This document shows positions 33,594-46,600 of a stretch of DNA of 64,000 nt, one piece after another. The number at the start of each line of letters is the position of its first letter. Position 1 is the first letter of the stretch. This DNA comes from Trichosphaerium sp. ATCC 40318 (Eukaryota > Discosea > Flabellinia > Trichosidae). Location: positions 620,001 to 684,000 of the forward strand of contig JALMLS010000577.1 of the NCBI GenBank assembly GCA_038496445.1, read 5' to 3'. A model generated the notes under the pieces. That model had not been told where the DNA came from. It saw only the letters and a program-made list of their open reading frames with translations, and made no database searches. Made by a program: the position numbers and the translations under genes.

Positions 33594-34762
33594 AGTAGTT
33601 AGCTCAGGACGTGTTGTTTCACGGATATTTGTGTTGTTTGAGTGGTCAGTTCACATAGAACACCTATTTCGTGCAGTTACAGTTTCCGTATGTATTATCA
33701 GCCGACTGAACCTAGAACGTCTTGAAAGCTTTTTAGCACCGCTAGAATAAAAACCGTTCGTGTGATTAAAATGAAAACAATAGTCCATTTCAAGGCAACG
33801 GAAATCCTTTTTCGCATGGTTAGTGGTATATAGAGCTGTAACGAACGGGAACTACCTGTGTATCTGCCGTGATATGTGCATCGAGAACAAAGAAAATTAA
33901 CGTACAGCCATATAAAACCTCACAGGGGCTTTAAACGTGCACGTTTCTCTTTTATGGCGAAGCTAATCTTGTGGAGTTTTGAGAAAAAACTTTTTAGTTT
34001 TTGACTACCGCCGTTTAGCTTTAATTCACGTGTTGCCAAAAGGTTTGATTTTAAGCTTAACATAACTATCATGCAATCAGCAATGAAAAAAGCGTTACTT
34101 CGGACAAGATTACGGTTTTTTTAGGAAGTTAACGGAGAAGGATGTGTTGATGTTTATAGCTTGCAGTATTGTATTCTAACGGCACTCGTAAATATAGATA
34201 TTGTGTTGTAAGACAACCCCGTAGTTCCTTTTAAAAAATCTTGCTCTCGGTTGTTTGTATCTTGTTGTCATGTCCCACAATACTTGTAAACTTCACTTTG
34301 TTTCAGGGAACCTATGAGCTGTTTTTTCGAGCACTAGTTAAACTACTGACACGGTTTTATGGGCTCGTTAAACCCAAACGTACGCGTGTGGACCCGAAAA
34401 TACTTCAGTAAATGTTCAGAAATATGTGAAGGAAAAAGTCCACAGAAAGAGCCCATATGTGCAGGAACAGTAGTACTGTACCAAATCAACAATATCTTCG
34501 GACGATAAAGTGTGCTTGTAGAAGAATAAGCAAAAACACACTTACAATTAATCTTGAACTTCTTGGTATTTACAGTTAGGCTTATGTACAAGCTAACTTA
34601 CATCTTGGTTGATTTCACACGCCGGCGCCGGTTTTAGTATTTTTGCCGGAGTTATTCACTAGCGTGTCCGAATGTTAACCATGGTTTCTAAACGTGTTAA
34701 TACATTCTGGCGATGGGTGAAGAGTGACAAGGGTTGTGTACCTGTCAATGTGAAAAAAAAAA
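33594..34762. other. Intergenic, no convincing gene
   Basis: About 1.17 kb. The longest frame is 34343-34591 on the minus strand (82 codons, containing YRPKILLIWYSTTVPAHMG), with no recognised motif and no supporting splice structure. It may be an orphan gene; evidence is thin. Confidence 0.3.
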
Positions 34763-36264
34763 CTAGTCCTGGTGTAACGACGACAAAAACTTATTTAGGT
34801 CATTATCAAGAATGTCTGGCATAAGCTCTTGTACGCGTTTATGCATACATGCATATACATCAGGTCTTTCTCTCATTCTAGATCGGTAAACACTTTCAGG
34901 ATCATCAACTGATTTTGCGTTCTGAGCGAGAAGCTAAAAAGATTTAGTACTTCTTGTGGGCACGTGTGTTGCTTATTTTTTGTCCAACGTACTGTAAATG
35001 CCAGACTTGCGAATCTCTTTAACGCGAAATTAATCAACCAAGTCGGTATATAATCCAGTTTAGGGTCTGCATTTGCAATTATTGATACCCTTGTTCTATT
35101 AGGACCCAGGGGAGTCAACAGAAAGCCTCCGATCTTGAGGTCCACTCTAACACGTCCTTCTTGTACTTTAGGTATTGTATCATCATTAATAGCGCCAGGA
35201 GGTAGAACTACGAGCGTACAAGTTAAATCAAGCGGAAATAAGAGAAAAAACGTTTGATCGATATTTTTTTACTTTTTCTTTATTGTATCTAAAATACGCA
35301 CACGGCGATTGAGGTGAATCTATTGACTTGACAACACACAACAATTTGCCATCAACGTTAACCATATCCACTCCAAAACCGCATACTAAAATTGTTAGTA
35401 TCAATAAAATGACCGATAAGGATAAAGCACGTGACGTACCTACTAGATCACGTGGTGCAAAAGGCCAGGGAAAATTGACAACTAACTGAGCGACTTTTTT
35501 AAAAAGGGGTATATGTTCGAGTTCTTGAGCGTCCTAGTACTGGTCAGAGAGTCAAAAACCGATAAACCGTTAAGTTTTAATACAATTTTAGTTTTTCTTC
35601 AAGAAAACTTTTCGCTTTGATATTGAACGTACTGTCAATCCTACACCGGCTATACATGGTACCCAATTAGAATACATATCTACCTCCATGAGCAAAGAAA
35701 GAACATTAAACATGTTTGAATCCATGACGCCTAACACAGCGGGTAAACAATAAACTGTAAAGTTCCGTTGAAAAAAAAAGGGTGTGCTGTCGTTACATAC
35801 CATCACAACGTATAGTAATCAAAGGAGAACCTTTATCTTGCTTATACATTGTATGTAGCTCATTCTCAGCAATTTTAAATACACCATGCCATTCTTCGTT
35901 ACTCTCAAACTCAGAAAGCACCTTATGAACACCATTTGCTTCTGCTTCCGCGTGTTTAAGTCTTTTGTTCACCTTAGCTTGACTTTCAGCGTATTTATCG
36001 AAGTTCTCGTTTAAATCTACTCAAAATAAGCTAATAACTCCTTTTTACGCCTAAAGAACCTTTTTGTTGGTCTATAGCCTCTTTTACTAAAGTAGCAAGC
36101 GATTGTAGTAAAGCATACGCCTAAAAAAGGTTAATACGCTATGTATAACACTTCCACACCTCCAATACTCTTCCTTCAGTAACTAACTGATCACTTCGCT
36201 TTATTTCATTTTCAATGACGTCAGCTGGTACGATTTTACGCTCCCCTGCTTGTATAGGCTCCAT
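34763..36264 (-). CDS. START-domain lipid-binding protein
   Basis: ATG at 36264 (MEPIQAGERKIVPAD). The N-terminal third is helical and charged (AKVNKRLKHAEAEANG). From about 35880 downward a START-like fold is read: GVFKIAENELHTMYK, LLMEVDMYSNWVPCIAG, KVAQLVVNFPWPFAPRDLV, and the C-terminal signature KIGGFLLTPLGPNRTRVSI followed by DPKLDYIPTWLINFALKRF, which matches the end of START domains (P-x-W-L-x-N). The terminal exon is helical and ends LSSLHQD with stop at 34763-34765. START domains carry sterols, phosphatidylcholine or ceramide between membranes. No signal peptide or membrane helix is seen, so it is likely cytosolic. Ligand cannot be predicted. Confidence 0.7.
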
Positions 36265-36599
36265 GAGGACCAGTCGTATTTACAGCTACGAGCGATGAAC
36301 AAAACCAGCACAAGGGAGAAATCTGTAAATGTTGCGAGTTTTCAAAATCTTGTTCACCAGTTAGGCGCAACTGTTACTCCGCCAATTGTTATCTGCTTGA
36401 ACACCATCATCTTATAGAAGCACCAAAAGCGCGACTAGTCTTAAAACACTCACGAGAACTTGAGCCTCGTTTGTTCGAAAAAACAACAATCACGTGCGTC
36501 AACAAAAAAAAAGCAACATGGCGAACTTGCAGGTATTTTTTAATAAGTTTCAAAGTTTACAAATCATGTATATTATGTATTTTTTTTTGTTCTAACAAC
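36265..36599. other. Intergenic, no gene seen
   Basis: About 335 bases between the start of the START gene and the 3' end of METTL14. Holds one TCACGTG and no recognisable exon. Confidence 0.4.
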
Positions 36600-38932
36600 T
36601 CACTGTTGTTGCAACACAGGCGGACCTTTGTTTGGATTTTCACGGTCCCTAAAGTAAAGTGTTGTACCTTCTGAACGTGCAGGAGATTTCGGACGCAATT
36701 TTTCTATTTCTACAACAAATACATGTAAGCAAGTAAAAAAAATGTATTTGCAAAAAGATGTTTTAGCGCCTTCTCGTACCTGGAGTAGTACCAACAAGAT
36801 TACCATACTGGCCTTCAAAATATGATAGATAAGATTCTTTATTCCAATTTGAGCTCGTCAATTTATTACCCAGTGTTACCCATCCAGGTCTAACATTGTG
36901 ATCCTAAAAAAAATCAACATCAATAAAGCTATGTCCTGGCTTTTTTGTCGTTATAGTCTTCACTTGACTTACCTCTCCGAATAATTCTAGTCTTCTTCTA
37001 CCGGCACAAAACCTTTGTATAACGTGATATATTTCTTCAGGCTTCTCAAGGCTTGTAGGATCATCTGGTTCTTCAGCAATAATAACATCAGTATCAACAT
37101 TTGCATTGATAATATGGCCATCTTGATTTCTCTTTACTACACATACGATTGAATACATTGAGACTATGAATATTCCTATTAAGAGAATGCGTACCTGTTC
37201 CTTTTATACCCATAAGACAATGCTCTTTTACTCTAATAAATACAGAAGAATCAGGTTGTGTTTCAAGCAATAAGTTCTTTTTTGTTTTTTTGTTCGTTTT
37301 AACCCAACAAATATCCTCTGAGCGCCTATATCCCCACCTACGTAATAAATGTCTTCCCAAGTCTAATCCCTCATCTGAACCACACCAGATGAAAATAAAA
37401 GAAGGTGTATCCATGACAGAACTGATATTTAAAGAGCACATATCATCAAAAGACCAAAAAGGCTTTTCTTCATTTACATTGCCACCAAAATGCTTTGCAC
37501 GTGTATAATACCTTAAAATAATAATTACCTTAAAAAACCAACTTTGAAAGGAAAAAGTGTGCAACCGTCATCGTGAGCGTTGAAACAAGAAAAACTTTAC
37601 GGCTGACTTAAGTTCAAACACGACTTAATTTACATTTACGTACTCTTCCCAAGGAGGATCAATATGACAAACATCAAACTTTACGCCAAGTGTTGTTATA
37701 TCAAAATTTAGAAGATCTACTTTCTTATAGAAAGGCGGTGGATTTCGGACTTTAATCAAATCATCTTTCAACTGTAACAATTTCTTTAATTTTGGATACC
37801 TACAAAAAAAAAAGAACGCTTTAGTTCGTTGTCAATGTCACCCAAGAAAACAAAAAGGCGATGGATTATGCCTTTTGGATAGTTGTAGGTTTTGTAGGAT
37901 TAATTTATGGCATAAAATGACAGCGTACTCCTGAAAACGGTCAGCCATGTCTGAATCTCTAATATAATTTTGTGGTCTCAAAGAAGTATCAACGAAACGT
38001 TGACTATAGTCATTCTTTATAGCCGATTCAGAACGTCCTTTCTTTTGAGCACGTCTCTTGGTAGGTCTATAAACAATATAGATAAGCACAACTGATCCAC
38101 ACAAACGACAGCACAAACAAGAAAAAAACGTGATTCCAAAAAATCAAAAAATAGTTACGTGTTCCTATCATCTCTGAAGTACTGACTTCTGTTTGTCCTT
38201 GTGTTCACAGAAGAACGTGATCCTGAACCGCGATGAATCCTCCCAGAGCCTCTATTATTCCATGTACCTCGTCCTCTGAACCTAGAGGTACGCTGGGCTG
38301 AAGAATAATGAGCACAAATAGCGCAAAACTACATGTCAGCCAAAAAACGTTTAATTTGATTTTTTAGCGACCACTGATCACTTACGCCTGTTTTGCAAGT
38401 TCCATGAGTTACCTTGCCTATAATTGCTCCGTCTGTTGTATTCCTGACGCGGTGGTTCAATGCGTTTTTGCACTGGCGCGTAATTGGTTCTTGTATAAGT
38501 GCGGTTGTTATTATATGTATTGTAGCGAGGTTCGAAAGAGTTGAACTGTCGTCGGTTGTCGAATTCGTCTTGCTGAGCCAATAAATAAGTACCAAGCACC
38601 ACTGACGCGCACACAACGTGTGGTTAAAAGAAAAAAAGCGTTATGTACCCTGAAGTACGGACGGCGTCTCTGTTCACCGTAAAATGATTCAGGCTGTCTA
38701 TAAGGGTGAAATCTTTGACTAGCAGCTCATTAAAACTAAATTACAGACTTTGATGTTACACTAACGTTCTTTGCTCAGGTCTTTCTCTGTAACGCGTATA
38801 ACGCTCGTCTTTATGGTTTTCAGGGTATCCTCCCTTTAATTTCGTTTAAAATGACTAACCTAAATATCTATGTACCTTTACAGGCCTAGGTCTTGGCCTG
38901 TAATCTCTGCGATACCTATCTGACCCCCGCAT
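36600..38932 (-). CDS. METTL14: METTL14-like subunit of the m6A mRNA methyltransferase
   Basis: ATG at 38932 ([17 protein letters not shown]). The first exons are Arg/Tyr/Asn-rich with RGG-like pieces ([19 protein letters not shown]). The MT-A70 core follows: [99 protein letters not shown] and [15 protein letters not shown] to [14 protein letters not shown], ending [14 protein letters not shown] and stop at 36600. Residue order and the EGLDLGR and [10 protein letters not shown] blocks are METTL14, not METTL3. It pairs with METTL3 to methylate adenosines in nuclear RNA. Two odd points: the motif is DPPW where animal METTL14 has EPPL, and the RGG-like region is at the N-terminus, with no C-terminal RGG tail. 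Confidence 0.9.
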
Positions 38933-39122
38933 CAACGTAAAACAGATCCAGGGCTAAGTTAACACTAGTTGCTTAAAACTTTTCGCTGAAATACTTGTCA
39001 TGAGGATGAGACTTAGTTTTGCAACTTGAAAGAGCCCTTATTTGATGTACCTCATAGCGTGAAAGCGATTTAGGATATTTATGGTGTAGTAGCTCTACAT
39101 ATACAAGTACAACAGTTGGAAA

Positions 39123-41001
39123 CTAAGTATTAATTTTTTTCTTTTGTCCTGACAAGAGATGAAATGGCGGCACTATACCTCTGTTGTTCGCCATCTAAAA
39201 ACAAATTTAATTTGTTTTTTCGAGAAAGTGATGTTGTACTTGAAGATGCCGAACTAATTCACCAAAGTTAGAATGCCACGTGCCAACAAACATATCACAT
39301 TCTCCGGCCAACAAAAGAGATGCAAATGTTTGAAAGGTACTTTCAATATTTTCGATATCACCTGTTGTATGTCCATCTTTGGTACTTTAGCTGCAGTAAC
39401 CATATATTCTGGGTAAGTGCGTACCTGGTAGCATATATTTAGGATCCATATACATCCAATCCCATTCAGGAAAATATTTTGTTTGCTGGGCAATCAGTTT
39501 TGAAGCCTTTTCTTATGTTAGGTTTTGTTTGTATGCATGGTGGTTATGCGTACTGTCAATAAGTATATGCTTTTTGCTCCATATAGTTTTCTAAATGTGT
39601 TGGCAAACACCATGTAGTCTACAACTCATTATGTACGTGGTTCTCCAAAAAACTCAACTCTTCAGCAAATACCTTTTAAATCAAACAGTTTTCTACCTTT
39701 CTCATGTCTTGAGTCACCTCTGCGCACATGTATTGCAATGATTGGGTGTTTACGTTCAAAATTAAACCTGTGCTTTTCTTGTTGAATAATCTTTGATACT
39801 ATGGGACCAGGACGAAGAATATACTGAAGTATCACACCAGTGAGTCTAATGACAACTTTAACTTATGTTCAAAAAGTAAGTTACTGTGTACCTCATGTGC
39901 TGTCCATACTCGTCCCAGTTAAAATCAGGAAAGTTCTAGGAGCTGTTAGTGGTAAAGGTAAAGAGCGTGAAAAGGGTGAAAGCCACTTACATATTTCTTG
40001 TGAAGAAAGAACCGCTGTGCGTTTGTATAGTTTCTTGGGTGCATTTTACTATTTCTTCCGTTCCACGTTTGAAATACTCTCATCATATTTTCTTTTGGCT
40101 TTATCTAATTACGTCATTAATATCTATCCTTTTTGATATCTACTTACTCGGTCTATGTCCCAGAGATCAGTGCTATTACATACAAGTGGATTGACCAACG
40201 GTTTAAAATAGCAATCATATCTTCTTGTTTGACAAAATGTAGCATTGTAGTACTGCACAGATAATAATGTTAGTACCATACACTACAGCATTTGACTTAC
40301 ATCCCAACTTCTTCCTAAAGATCCAAGAACAACAGTATAGTTGAGCTGTAATCCAAGTAGTATTGCTTGTGTAATATAATTTGACCCACATCCAAATCCA
40401 CACATTCTAAAGAACAAGACATGTAAGACCTTGCAACTATAATATTGCATGCGCGCTTGGAGGATAATAAAGCAAATATTTGTTTTCTCCGCAACCTCGA
40501 CTTTGAAGATCATAAACCTTTCTACAACAAAACTTGTAAGCTATAATTATCGTTGATATTTCATTGCTAAACTTCATACTTTTTCATGTCATCATACAGT
40601 GTATTAGCTTCAGCTACATTAACACATCGTGGAAGTCTGTAGTTTATTGACAGCTTTTTTCCTGGAGCTGATTCTTCGCTATATACGGAAACAAAAGGCA
40701 AGGAAGTATCGCAATATTGTTTTCTGGAAGTCGATTCAAAATCACGTGCTAATTTCGGTTCCTTAAATTTGGATACAACGTTATCTCCTCTAGATGGCGA
40801 GATTTCGTTCGAAATTAGTATGTTACTCCTCTTGGGAACGAAACAAAGCAGTACAGCACTTATGAATGCTAATACAAGCAACAATGTTGTACCACGCTTA
40901 GTACGTGTTCTTTGCTTAGCAGCTGTGAAGGATTAAAAACCTGTTTATACCTTTATCGATTTAAATTACGTTATAGCCGTACAAGGTCTCCTTTTTCTCA
41001 T
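39123..41001 (-). CDS. FUT8: FUT8-like alpha-1,6-fucosyltransferase (GT23 family)
   Basis: ATG at 41001 (MRKRRP) spliced to AKQRTRTKRGTT and a type II membrane anchor (LLLVLAFISAVLLCFV), so a Golgi enzyme. The luminal domain has the donor-site block VCGFGCGSNYITQAILLGL, comparable to the GCGxGCQ block of FUT8, then LVNPLVCNSTDLWDID, the nucleotide-sugar motif IIAIHVRRGDSRHEKG, and near the C-terminus CDMFVGTWHSNFGELVRHL, which matches the FVGTxxSNxxRLxxE region. The last exon (MANNRGIVPPFHLLSG) ends at 39123. Introns are about 45-80 bases. FUT8 adds core fucose to N-glycans. No SH3-like C-terminal domain is seen, unlike animal FUT8, so donor and motif assignment are firmer than acceptor specificity. 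Confidence 0.68.
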
Positions 41002-41212
41002 GTAACCAACCCAAACCTAACAACAGTCTAGGTTGTTGTGATGCTTTAATGTCGTGTACTTAGAAACAATAAAACACACTTAACTACAACACGTACCTAT
41101 TCTTGTAGCAGGTGTTGATTTATCCAATACAAAATTGTTGGATGGTATAATACGTGCAAGTGTACGGATATGTGAAAGGCGAAAGATAGCTCAATTGTTC
41201 TTACTTTATTCG

Positions 41213-41752
41213 CTATTCATTCTCAACAATGGTATTTTCTGATCTCCGTACCAGTTTGAACGCAAAGTACAGTGCCTTCATTTTCTCATAATTATTAACT
41301 AATTGTTTTAACACTTGATTAGCGACTGAAAAACAATTGGTATAGTAAAATATTGATATTAGAACCTTGGTGGAATACTTTTTGCCCTAAGTGAATGAGT
41401 AACCTTGTTAGAGCCATGGGTACCCAATTTTTCTACTTCAATACCCCTGAGCTCGTCTTTTGCTTGCATACCATCAATGTTAACAATGCCAAACATTTCC
41501 AAGGTTGCATTGGCAGTCACTACATTAGTTATCAGTATTCTCCTAAATTATACGTGCTTGTAAACGTTTCAGAAAACATCTAGAATCATCTGGGAAACTA
41601 GAAATAAGGACATGCCACTCGCTTTGGCATTGACTACCACCAGCAAATGGAACATACAAAAAACCACCTGATTTAAATGAGAAAAACTTGTTCCAGCTAT
41701 CAGATTGTAAAGGAACTACAAGAGAGTGCGTTCGACAACTGCTAACTTCCAA
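41213..41752 (-). CDS. Uncharacterised protein, start unresolved
   Basis: Three exons on the minus strand can be joined: one reading LVVPLQSDSWNKFFSFKSGG and YVPFAGGSQCQSEWHVLIS, one with ATLEMFGIVNIDGMQAKDEL and KLGTHGSNKVTHSLRAK, and a last one with VLKQLVNNYEKMKALYFAF ending at 41213-41215. The 5' end has no ATG in frame nearby, so the first exon is missing or the gene is damaged. No family is recognised. It lies between the FUT8-like gene and the dehydrogenase copy. Confidence 0.35.
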
Positions 41753-41819
41753 GAAATTGCAGAAAAAAGAAGAAATCAGTGCAGCTCCGCTGTTTATTAC
41801 TATTTAAACAATACAAACA

Positions 41820-43209
41820 CTATTCAAAGCTAAGGTGTTCGGATACCATTGCTTCAGTTACATCCCACAATTGCTTCGCTAGGTCAGAATCTTCAGCACG
41901 TGCAATCGGTGTTTTTTCCTTGCAATCTATTAATTGACTTGATAAGAATGTAACAACGTACCTTTGAGTTACTATAGTATCTACCCGGAGTACTTTCAAG
42001 GGCAGGATTCAAAGCACAGTACATAGTGGTAGCAGCGCCCTGTATAGAGCACATTTAACAATGAACGAAAAACAACTGAAAGTGACAAATGTGATAGAAA
42101 AGCAAATGAACATGCGCTAGATAGTTAACATACCTGTGCAGGTGATTTGGCGTTTGCTATTACCGATATAGCGGGAGCAAATGCATTCAAAAACTTTTGA
42201 TGCCTACCAAGGTTTGTCTTCACAATACCAGGGTGAACGCAATGAACAGTTACTTCTGATCCCTTATCACTGAGTTTTCTTTGAAGCTCTTTTCCAAACA
42301 GAATATTGGCTAGTTTGCTCGCTGAGTAAGCATCCCATGTGGAATAACTTCTCTTCTCCCAATTCAAGTCAGTCACAACGAGATGTTTACCACCATCTAG
42401 TATTTCAGTCAGGCGGTCACAAGAAATCGGTGGCAACGTCATTGCAAGAAAAAAAATAAGTGTACTTCGATTATGAACAACAGAAGAAAGAACAATGACA
42501 CGTGATTTATCTCCTTTCTCTAAAAGGTCTAGTAATCTTGTTGCAAAAGCATAATGGCCAATGTGATTAATGCCAATCTGTTTCTCGAATCCTTCATCTG
42601 TTTTTCCAAAAGGACAAGCCATAATACCTACAAAATAGTACTGTTAGTGACATAAAAACAAGAATTGAAAGACTGTGGTTAAGCAAGTACCTGCGTTGAG
42701 CACAAGAAAGTCTATTTTCTTTTCTTTCTCATGAATCTCTTTGATTGAGGATTTAACAGAAACAAGAGAACCCAAATCAAGCTACAATACTCTTGTAAGC
42801 TTTTTAATGAATATGGGTAAAATTGTTAAAATTATTGTCAAAGCATAATAAATGAGTGTTTGACGCACTGGAAGGAATACCAAAAGGTTTTCCGCAATAC
42901 CTTCTGCCACAAGCTTTGCTTTTGCTTTTTCTGCTCTATCTTTGCTTCTACATGCCATGTATGTTTTAGCACCACATCCAGCAAACACACGAGCCGTTTC
43001 ATAACCAATTCCAACATTGGCACCTGTTGAGGTTTTTTATCTTTAGTCACGTGATTGTGGACAGTTTTTTGGTCATTGAACATACCTGTGACAACCGCTA
43101 CTTTGCCTTTAAGGTTAGAATTGTATAATCGTGCCACATCTTCGCCAGTTGACTTGGAAGTTAAAGTAGTATTCTGTTGCTTGTATTTCTTACACTGTTC
43201 GTTGCCCAT
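41820..43209 (-). CDS. Short-chain dehydrogenase/reductase, retinol dehydrogenase-like, copy A
   Basis: ATG at 43209 (MGNEQCKKYKQQNTTLTSK). Exons give a classical-type SDR: cofactor motif GKVAVVTG joined to ANVGIGYETARVFAG (TGxxxGIG), IDFLVLNAG (NNAG-equivalent), NHIGHYAFATRLLDLL, SRVIVLSSV (catalytic Ser), the active-site WDAYSASKLANILFGKEL (YxxxK) and VHCVHPGIVKTNL. The end KQLWDVTEAMVSEHLSFE has its stop at 41820-41822. About seven introns. NAD(P)-dependent oxidoreductase of the RDH/WWOX-like group; substrate unknown. It is a near-identical inverted partner of the gene at 54431-55738, the two flanking the ubiquitin-like membrane protein gene and the retrotransposon. N-terminal Met-Gly could be acylated in this copy only; copy B begins MSSEQ. 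Confidence 0.85.
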
Positions 43210-43612
43210 TTTTAGCTACTATAGTTGCTTTGTCTGTAGTGTTTTTAGTTTATCTTATTGCAAGATTTTGTAGTCGTACACCGGTGTATGTTTTACCCGG
43301 TACGACTTCTATTGAATCGGGAAAATTTTATGTCCATTTGCGGAAAAAAAATGTCGTAACCTGTTTGCTTACCAGTGTGTACTTGTATTCATAAGAATGT
43401 TGTTACAACGTGGACGCTACCTAAGTACTTTATCAGCTCATTTGCGTTAAGATATGGAGTTTCTAGGGGAGCGGACAATTAAGCGGAAAACCATGTGAAT
43501 CCTTCTATTAACACCCAAGATAGCAAAATACCCGAAAGTATCAAACCTTCAATCTTGGCTAGCAAAAAAAAACACGTGGTTATCTCTTAACCGCCTTTAA
43601 AGTACATAATCT

Positions 43613-46600
43613 TCATTGGCTACACTTTATCTCAAAAAAATTGTATGCATCAAGCAAGTTATCAGACTCGGTAGAAACAAAAAACTTGGCCACTGAGATT
43701 GTGGGTAAAAGGAATATTTTAGTTTATTGTTTAGCGAACAAGTGCTGTGTGTCCATCAAGGCAGGAGTTGTTTGTGTACTCACTGTTAGGTCTTCCTTGG
43801 AATTTGCATCTTCTTATTTTATATACATAGGCATCGTTTTCACTTGCTCTGCTCCTTGTGATCTGGACAGTATGAGCGTGTCCGTTTCTTGTTTCAGTGT
43901 TAACATATACAATGGCGTCAGGGTTATCTATCCATCGTTGGAAGTTTGTCTTGCCAATAAATAGATCGTGGTCGTGTCCTCCGCCATTGAGATTAAGTGT
44001 GAATCCTGATGTGATGTCACCAAACAAACCATCGGGATCGTTTTCATAGTCTTTTCCAAATAGCATGATATCTTCAAGAGCTTCGAGTTCCTTCCATACA
44101 GTGCTACCACTATCATGGATTGGAGGGATAGGATAGCGTTGTCTGGAAAATAAATGGATCAGTAAGATAACAAATAGGGCTTTCGCTTAAACGCACCTAA
44201 CTTGACCAACACCTCCGCCAATTTCTGGGAACACAACCCAGTGCCCGCTGGCTTCAACATGCTTAGGAACTCCATTTCTATTTAACACACATACACCTCC
44301 TGCTTTAGATGTATCTGCTGGGTCTGGGTCCGCCGCTGTAGCAGCAAAGAAAGATGCTGGCGTTTGGTAGAATACATTTCTTTTCAATCCATTATAGGCT
44401 TTGTCTGGTTGAGTACATCCTGCACCAGTAGCTCCTGCACCGTTTCTTCCATTTGCAGTTGGAATAGGGGAATTATCGCCATGGTATTGTAAGTTGTAAG
44501 GGTTCCATTTGGTGAGCGGTGTCAAGTACACAATTTCTATCAGAGAGTATAAGCGAACAGTTTTGCTGTTTAGAGAACTGTACCTAATGGTATGGCATAT
44601 GTCCACCTTTGACTACGTATTTTAGTGTTTCCGTTGACTGTACAATCTGGTTCATTTGCAGTGCAAGATTTGTCATTTACGCTGAGTGCTACTACCTGTA
44701 AGCATGAGTTAGTACATTACTTGTAATCTATAAAAGTTGTTACCTTTTCTTGGGTTGTTCTTGCTGTCCATAAAAATTGATCTTTGAAACCTCTACGTCT
44801 ATTGTTTACACCCATGGCATCTTTTTCTTTGATCTTGTAGTATCGAGAATAGTATGCAGAGTTAAGATTTGCATTTATGTTGTTAAACTTTGTAGCTTGT
44901 CCGCCTTCAAACTTATCTGGAAGAAAAGCACCGAAGTTATCTTTACCAGGTACTTTCTATTGTACAGTTAGATTTTAAAGTATTCAAGCAGGTATCAAAG
45001 TACCTCCATCAACAGATCCATGTAGCTACGGGCAGTGGAACCTATAGAAAAATGTCAGAATTATTGTAAAATATACCATGAACGAATGACATGTATACCT
45101 TCGTTGAATGGTATTTTTTGGCCAACAACTGTCGGATTTCTCACGTTGTTATTGCCTTGAATAGCAGGGTTAAGTTCAAATCTTGCTATTCTGGAGAGTT
45201 CAAGTTCAGATAGCTTATTTGGACTTCTGTAGAGTTGTTTGTGTAAATCTCTTGCAATACGGAATTTTGATGTTGGAACATCATGATCAATAGGCGCAAC
45301 GAGTATCCTGTATTCAAAGTTTGCAATCTCGGGGAAAGTGTCATTTATGAGGTTACGAACGCTCGCTGAAGAAAAAGTGAGAAATAAGAAGGAACAGAAC
45401 AAAACGTAAAGTCTTTAAAAGCTGTTGTACCTGGAAGGTATGGAACGTTTTCTAAGTTATTTTTTCTTCCAGAGTTAAATAAATATCTTGTTTTGTCATG
45501 AAGATCACGCCAATTTGCAGCATCAATAAAGTGACGATCAGACGAGAAAGGTTCATCAAGATTACCATTATCAGTGATCCAAGCTCCTTCCAAGTAAGTC
45601 AGAACAGGTCTAAAGTAAGGTCTGTAATCACGAACAGACCAATCCTAATCACGTGATAAGTAAGATATTTGATTCTGAGGATGTCGTACCTGGTCTTTCC
45701 ATGCTTTAAACCACTTTTGCATCTCAGTAACTTGCGCTGCGACTGAATTCTTTGCTAACACCTCTGGTGGTACATCTGGGAAAGTTACAGTCCGTGTGCA
45801 ATGGTACGCCTTGTTGTTGGTACATGCTTGAGATAGAGAATAATCGTTATGGCGGGTTTGAAATTCAACACCTATTTTAAGGGTTAGAGCGGGACAAACC
45901 TCAATTTACTTTAGTACTTACCATTAAGAACAGCTTGGATTTCTCCCATACCAATCGTACGTTGGTTGTTGGCGTGATTGTGAATGTTCATTATTGAGCC
46001 ACCACCGAAAGTTGAATCGTGGTAGGATTTAAGACCCATTGAGTATCCTCTTGTTAGAGTCAATCCTGAGTCACCTTCTGATCTCACACGTTGTTCTTGA
46101 TTTACTTGCTGAAGAATCAGGGATTGGGAGAGAGCAGCGATAACACTGTTGAGCTTTTCAAGTTCTTTGACACGGTTTCTCAGGTTGTTAAATTGATTGT
46201 CTGTAACTGCTTTCTTCGCGCTCAACAAGGAACGCTTAGAGCCTGACAATGAGGACTCAGCGTTTCCATTGTTTGAAAGAGAGTTTGCAACAAGAACAGA
46301 AGCGATTGAAACTAAACTGCATAAAGCAATTATAGCCAAAGCAGAGACGATAATACCACTCCAATTTCGCGACTGTGATCCTAAAATACTGTACGTTAGC
46401 AAAATACTTGTACAGAGAAAAAAAATCACGTGTACATAACAGAATAAAACACGTGAGAAAAAAGAGCAAAAGATAATAATAAGTTGATTTGAAGCCATAG
46501 ACACCAACGTACCACCAAGAAGCGGAACAGAAAGATTCATCGTCGCACTCTTACTGAGACTGCAGTCACCGACTAGAATAGAGTCTCCGAGGTATCTACC

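Noticed and set aside
34681-34827. Plus-strand 48-codon frame starting MVSKRVNTFWRW
   Set aside because: It runs antisense over the last exon of the START gene and has no homology I recognise.
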